A stretch of DNA of 8,306 bases, from positions 256,421-264,726 of the forward strand of contig DHQV01000055.1 in the NCBI GenBank assembly GCA_002408185.1, given 5' to 3'. A program made the translations under genes and the position numbers. The notes under the pieces were generated by a model that was not told where the DNA came from, did not search any database, and saw nothing but the letters and a program-made list of their open reading frames with translations. The number at the start of each line of letters is the position of its first letter. The first letter of the stretch is position 1. Shown in pieces: positions 6,344 to 8,306 of the stretch. The stretch comes from Deltaproteobacteria bacterium UBA5329. Lineage in GTDB: Bacteria > Desulfobacterota > Syntrophorhabdia > Syntrophorhabdales > Syntrophorhabdaceae.

Positions 6344-7937
6344 TATCTTTTTTTAGACGATGAAAAATCATCATTTCCTTGTCCCCGATCGTATCCCGGG
6401 ACTCTACCACGACATCTGGCACGGCGTATCTCACTTCATCCGCGTCGCGCCTGCGGGTAAGCAGGTAAAATTCACCCTCACATCCCGCAAATTGCCGCAG
6501 GCCGTTTATGTCATGTTCTTCGACATGCACGGCAAATCTGCCGACATAGTATACATATACTCCGCGCATACTGCCATAATAGACCCACGGGACCTTGTCG
6601 CCTGCGAGGGCCCTGACCTTTTCGCTCACGGGTTTCGGGGATTTATAGCGGTTTAGTTTTTCAAAGATGGATATATTGCCGGTCATATATGCGATCCCCA
6701 GGAATATGGCGATGCACGCAAACGCACCCCTGGCGGACGCAAATTTGACAGAGGCAAAAACAATAATGGCTGTGCAGATGCCCGCAATGCCGAGAACGAT
6801 CCGTTCGGGCATGAATTCCCGGTACTGCGACGGAGCATAAGCAAAGAGTGCTATACCGAGGCCCAGGAAGAGGGCTGCGGCAACGGGAAAGACGATCTTG
6901 TTGTAGGGCCTGTCCAGTTCCCGCATCGAACCGGAAACAATGACAGCGAGGGCCGGCAGCGCGGGCAGCATATACTTGCTGATCTTTCCCGAGGACAATG
7001 AAAGAAAGAAGAAGAACCAGAGAAACCAGATCAGGAAAAAACGTGTTCGCTTGTCGGCCTTCCATGTTTTGAAGGCAGTGTACAGGCCGAGCGGCAAAAA
7101 TAAACTCCACGGGAAAAAATCGAGCGGGAGGGTTGTGAAATAATAATAGAAAGGCCGTTTGTGGCTCCAGGCCTCGAAAAATCTCAGGAAATTCTGGCGA
7201 AGGATGTTCTCGTACAGGTACGGATATCCTTCCTTCAGGTACACGGCGCAATACCACGGAACGATAATGGCGAGAAATACTAGGATGCCGAAGATGGTGT
7301 GCCTCGTTAATATGGCGGGCATCCTCTTCTCGGAAAGGCAGGAGAAAACAACGACCGGCACGGCAAGCACAGCAGCAAGAGGACCTTTTGTCATAAATGC
7401 GCATGCTAGCATTATGAAAAAAGCGTAGTACCATCCTGTCCTCGCATTCTCAATAAATCTGAAGAATGCGAGGAGCGCGAGAACGAGGGCAGCCGAAAAG
7501 ACCATATCGACCTGGAGGTAACGCGCCTGCCAGTAAAAAAGCGGGGTAAGTCCCAGGATGACCACGCTGGCGATCGATCGTGACAGACCGAATCCAACCC
7601 GGATGGTGAGAAAAAAGGCAATGAGGGTGATCAGCGCGGCAAAGCTCGAAGACAGGCGCATCGAGGTCTCGTCGGGAAGAGATCTGAACGTCTTGGCAAA
7701 AATGTAAACTACATAGTAAAAAAGCGGGGGTTTTTCACCGTAGGGGACATTGTTCAAATGGGGTACAACGGGATCGGTATCGAGTTCTTTTACGATCTGC
7801 GCGAAATCCCCCTCATCCGGTGCCCAGAAATCGCGTCCACCGAGATTGGTAAAAAAAAGCAGTAATGATCCGATGATGAGAAAGATCATTACGAGTTTTA
7901 CGGATATGCGGTCGATCGGACCGATTCGGCGAACCAT
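6336..7937 (-). CDS. ArnT-like polyprenyl-phosphate glycosyltransferase (GT83 / PMT_2), copy 1
   Basis: Inner-membrane transferase (533 aa), first large gene of the leftward operon and a paralogue of the next one. Shared landmarks are APDEGDFAQI with D41/E42, GEKPPLFYY (E68-L72), LQVDMVFS (D144), MTKGP (K184-P186) and SGKISKYMLPALPAL. A run of hydrophobic segments ends at about residue 420, followed by a soluble tail containing VPWVYYGSMRGVYVYYVGR. In the first-loop motif the usual R and E (DE-RYAE) are replaced by D44 and Q47 (DEGDFAQ), so acceptor or donor use may differ from copy 2. The ATG at 7937 overlaps the stop of a 19-codon ORF (TAATG); no other start lies between it and the in-frame stop at 8007-8009. 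The family is clear; substrate is not. Confidence 0.86.
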   Translation of the reverse strand: MVRRIGPIDRISVKLVMIFLIIGSLLLFFTNLGGRDFWAPDEGDFAQIVKELDTDPVVPHLNNVPYGEKPPLFYYVVYIFAKTFRSLPDETSMRLSSSFAALITLIAFFLTIRVGFGLSRSIASVVILGLTPLFYWQARYLQVDMVFSAALVLALLAFFRFIENARTGWYYAFFIMLACAFMTKGPLAAVLAVPVVVFSCLSEKRMPAILTRHTIFGILVFLAIIVPWYCAVYLKEGYPYLYENILRQNFLRFFEAWSHKRPFYYYFTTLPLDFFPWSLFLPLGLYTAFKTWKADKRTRFFLIWFLWFFFFLSLSSGKISKYMLPALPALAVIVSGSMRELDRPYNKIVFPVAAALFLGLGIALFAYAPSQYREFMPERIVLGIAGICTAIIVFASVKFASARGAFACIAIFLGIAYMTGNISIFEKLNRYKSPKPVSEKVRALAGDKVPWVYYGSMRGVYVYYVGRFAVHVEEHDINGLRQFAGCEGEFYLLTRRRDADEVRYAVPDVVVESRDTIGDKEMMIFHRLKKDNG

Positions 7938-7996
7938 TACGTCAGGACGATATTTTTGCCCGATACAGGCATGCCGACTATGATGAAATATTTCAT
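7937..7996 (-). CDS. Possible 19-aa leader peptide, translationally coupled to the glycosyltransferase
   Basis: An ORF reading MKYFIIVGMPVSGKNIVLT begins at ATG 7996-7994, with GAGAG about 8 bases upstream as a plausible ribosome site, and ends in TAA at 7939-7937. Its last base is the first base of the glycosyltransferase ATG (TAATG), the arrangement expected for termination-reinitiation, and the glycosyltransferase lacks its own Shine-Dalgarno site. GMPVSGKN resembles a P-loop with Asn in place of Ser/Thr, so the alternative is a chance ORF or the relic of a truncated kinase-like gene. No homologue can be named. Confidence 0.35.
   Translation of the reverse strand: MKYFIIVGMPVSGKNIVLT
7983..7996. 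promoter_or_regulatory. Perfect 14-bp AT-rich palindrome ahead of the glycosyltransferase operon
   Basis: ATGAAATATTTCAT is its own reverse complement, lies in the 95-base gap between rnpB and the first glycosyltransferase gene, and is AT-rich against its surroundings. It could be a dimeric regulator's operator. On the minus strand it also forms the first codons of the 19-codon ORF. No regulator family can be assigned from the sequence. Confidence 0.3.
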
Positions 7997-8032
7997 AACA
8001 GGTCTCTCAAATAACGTTGTATTTTTTTAAAA

Positions 8033-8306
8033 GGGTAGACTGTAAGCCGGGTTCTGTTTTTCCGCCTTCACGGCGGAAACGGTAATCATTTCTCTGTATC
8101 CGGCTTAAAGCGCCGGATATCAAGCGGCCTACCCGGGTATTGGACGGGCCATCCACGCCGCCCGTTGAGAGCGGCACCCTCTTTGGCCTTGCATCGGATG
8201 GGGTTTACAAAGCTCCCGCGTCGCCGCGGGACTGGTGGGCCCTTACCCCGCCATTTCACCCTTACCCCTTTCGGGGCGGTATATTTTCTGTTGCACTTTC
8301 CCTGGG
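8033..8306 (-). ncRNA. rnpB: RNase P RNA, class A, 3' part (cut by window edge)
   Basis: Catalytic RNA of RNase P, which removes 5' leaders from pre-tRNAs. Read on the minus strand, the conserved blocks appear in the right order: AGTGCAACAGAAA (about 8296-8284), GGTAAGGGTGAAA (about 8267-8255), TAAACCCC-GCAAGGCCAAA, CCCGGGTAGGCCGCTTGA (about 8138-8121), and the 3' hallmark ACAGAACCCGGCTTACAG (about 8057-8040). A stem TATCCGGC/GCCGGATA (8119-8097) fits P18. An extra 8-bp hairpin, TTTCCGCC/GGCGGAAA (8079-8059), just before the 3' hallmark fits a P19 helix. The 5' domain of roughly 110-130 bases, including the 5' strand of P1, lies beyond 8306. The 3' end is set near the CCC at 8035-8033, followed by TTTT; no separate terminator hairpin is seen. 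Confidence 0.95.

Noticed and set aside
6661..7434. 257-residue open frame on the minus strand overlapping the first glycosyltransferase in another frame
   Set aside because: The glycosyltransferase frame contains the family motifs over the same bases; this one has no domain-like pattern.

Overview
The window carries chromosomal genes from a Gram-negative bacterium of roughly 50% GC. The organism is probably deltaproteobacterial (Desulfobacterota-like). That placement is an inference from the class A RNase P RNA, the outer-envelope enzymes, the NodI/NodJ-type transporter and the palindromic intergenic repeats; no marker gene proves it. I see no phage, CRISPR array, insertion sequence or transposase.

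The left part is on the + strand. A PAS-like/class III nucleotide cyclase (38-1252) is followed by a gene-poor spacer (1253-1556) holding short REP-like palindromes. Next comes a tightly overlapping pair, 1557-2288 and 2278-3033, encoding an ABC-2 exporter of the NodI/NodJ (drug/lipo-oligosaccharide) type. A strong -10 hexamer lies so close to the ATPase start codon that its mRNA may be leaderless.

The right part is on the - strand and reads leftward as one compact block. rnpB (8306 to about 8033, cut by the window edge) is followed by a 19-codon ORF whose stop overlaps the start of an ArnT-like (GT83/PMT_2) membrane glycosyltransferase (7937-6336). That gene overlaps a second ArnT-like paralogue (6343-4688), which overlaps a periplasmic D-Ala-D-Ala carboxypeptidase/endopeptidase of the DacB/PBP4 family (4709-3153). 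The three proteins all act on the outer face of the inner membrane or in the periplasm. The overlaps argue for an envelope-modification operon: sugar transfer from polyprenyl-phosphate donors plus peptidoglycan trimming.

The two blocks converge at 3034-3152, a short spacer with a near-perfect palindrome flanked by degenerate heptamer repeats in opposite orientation. All large genes belong to known families. The parts most worth a second look are the repeats, the leader ORF and palindrome ahead of the glycosyltransferase operon, the paired divergent ArnT paralogues, and the possible leaderless start of the transporter. I found no clear undescribed system.
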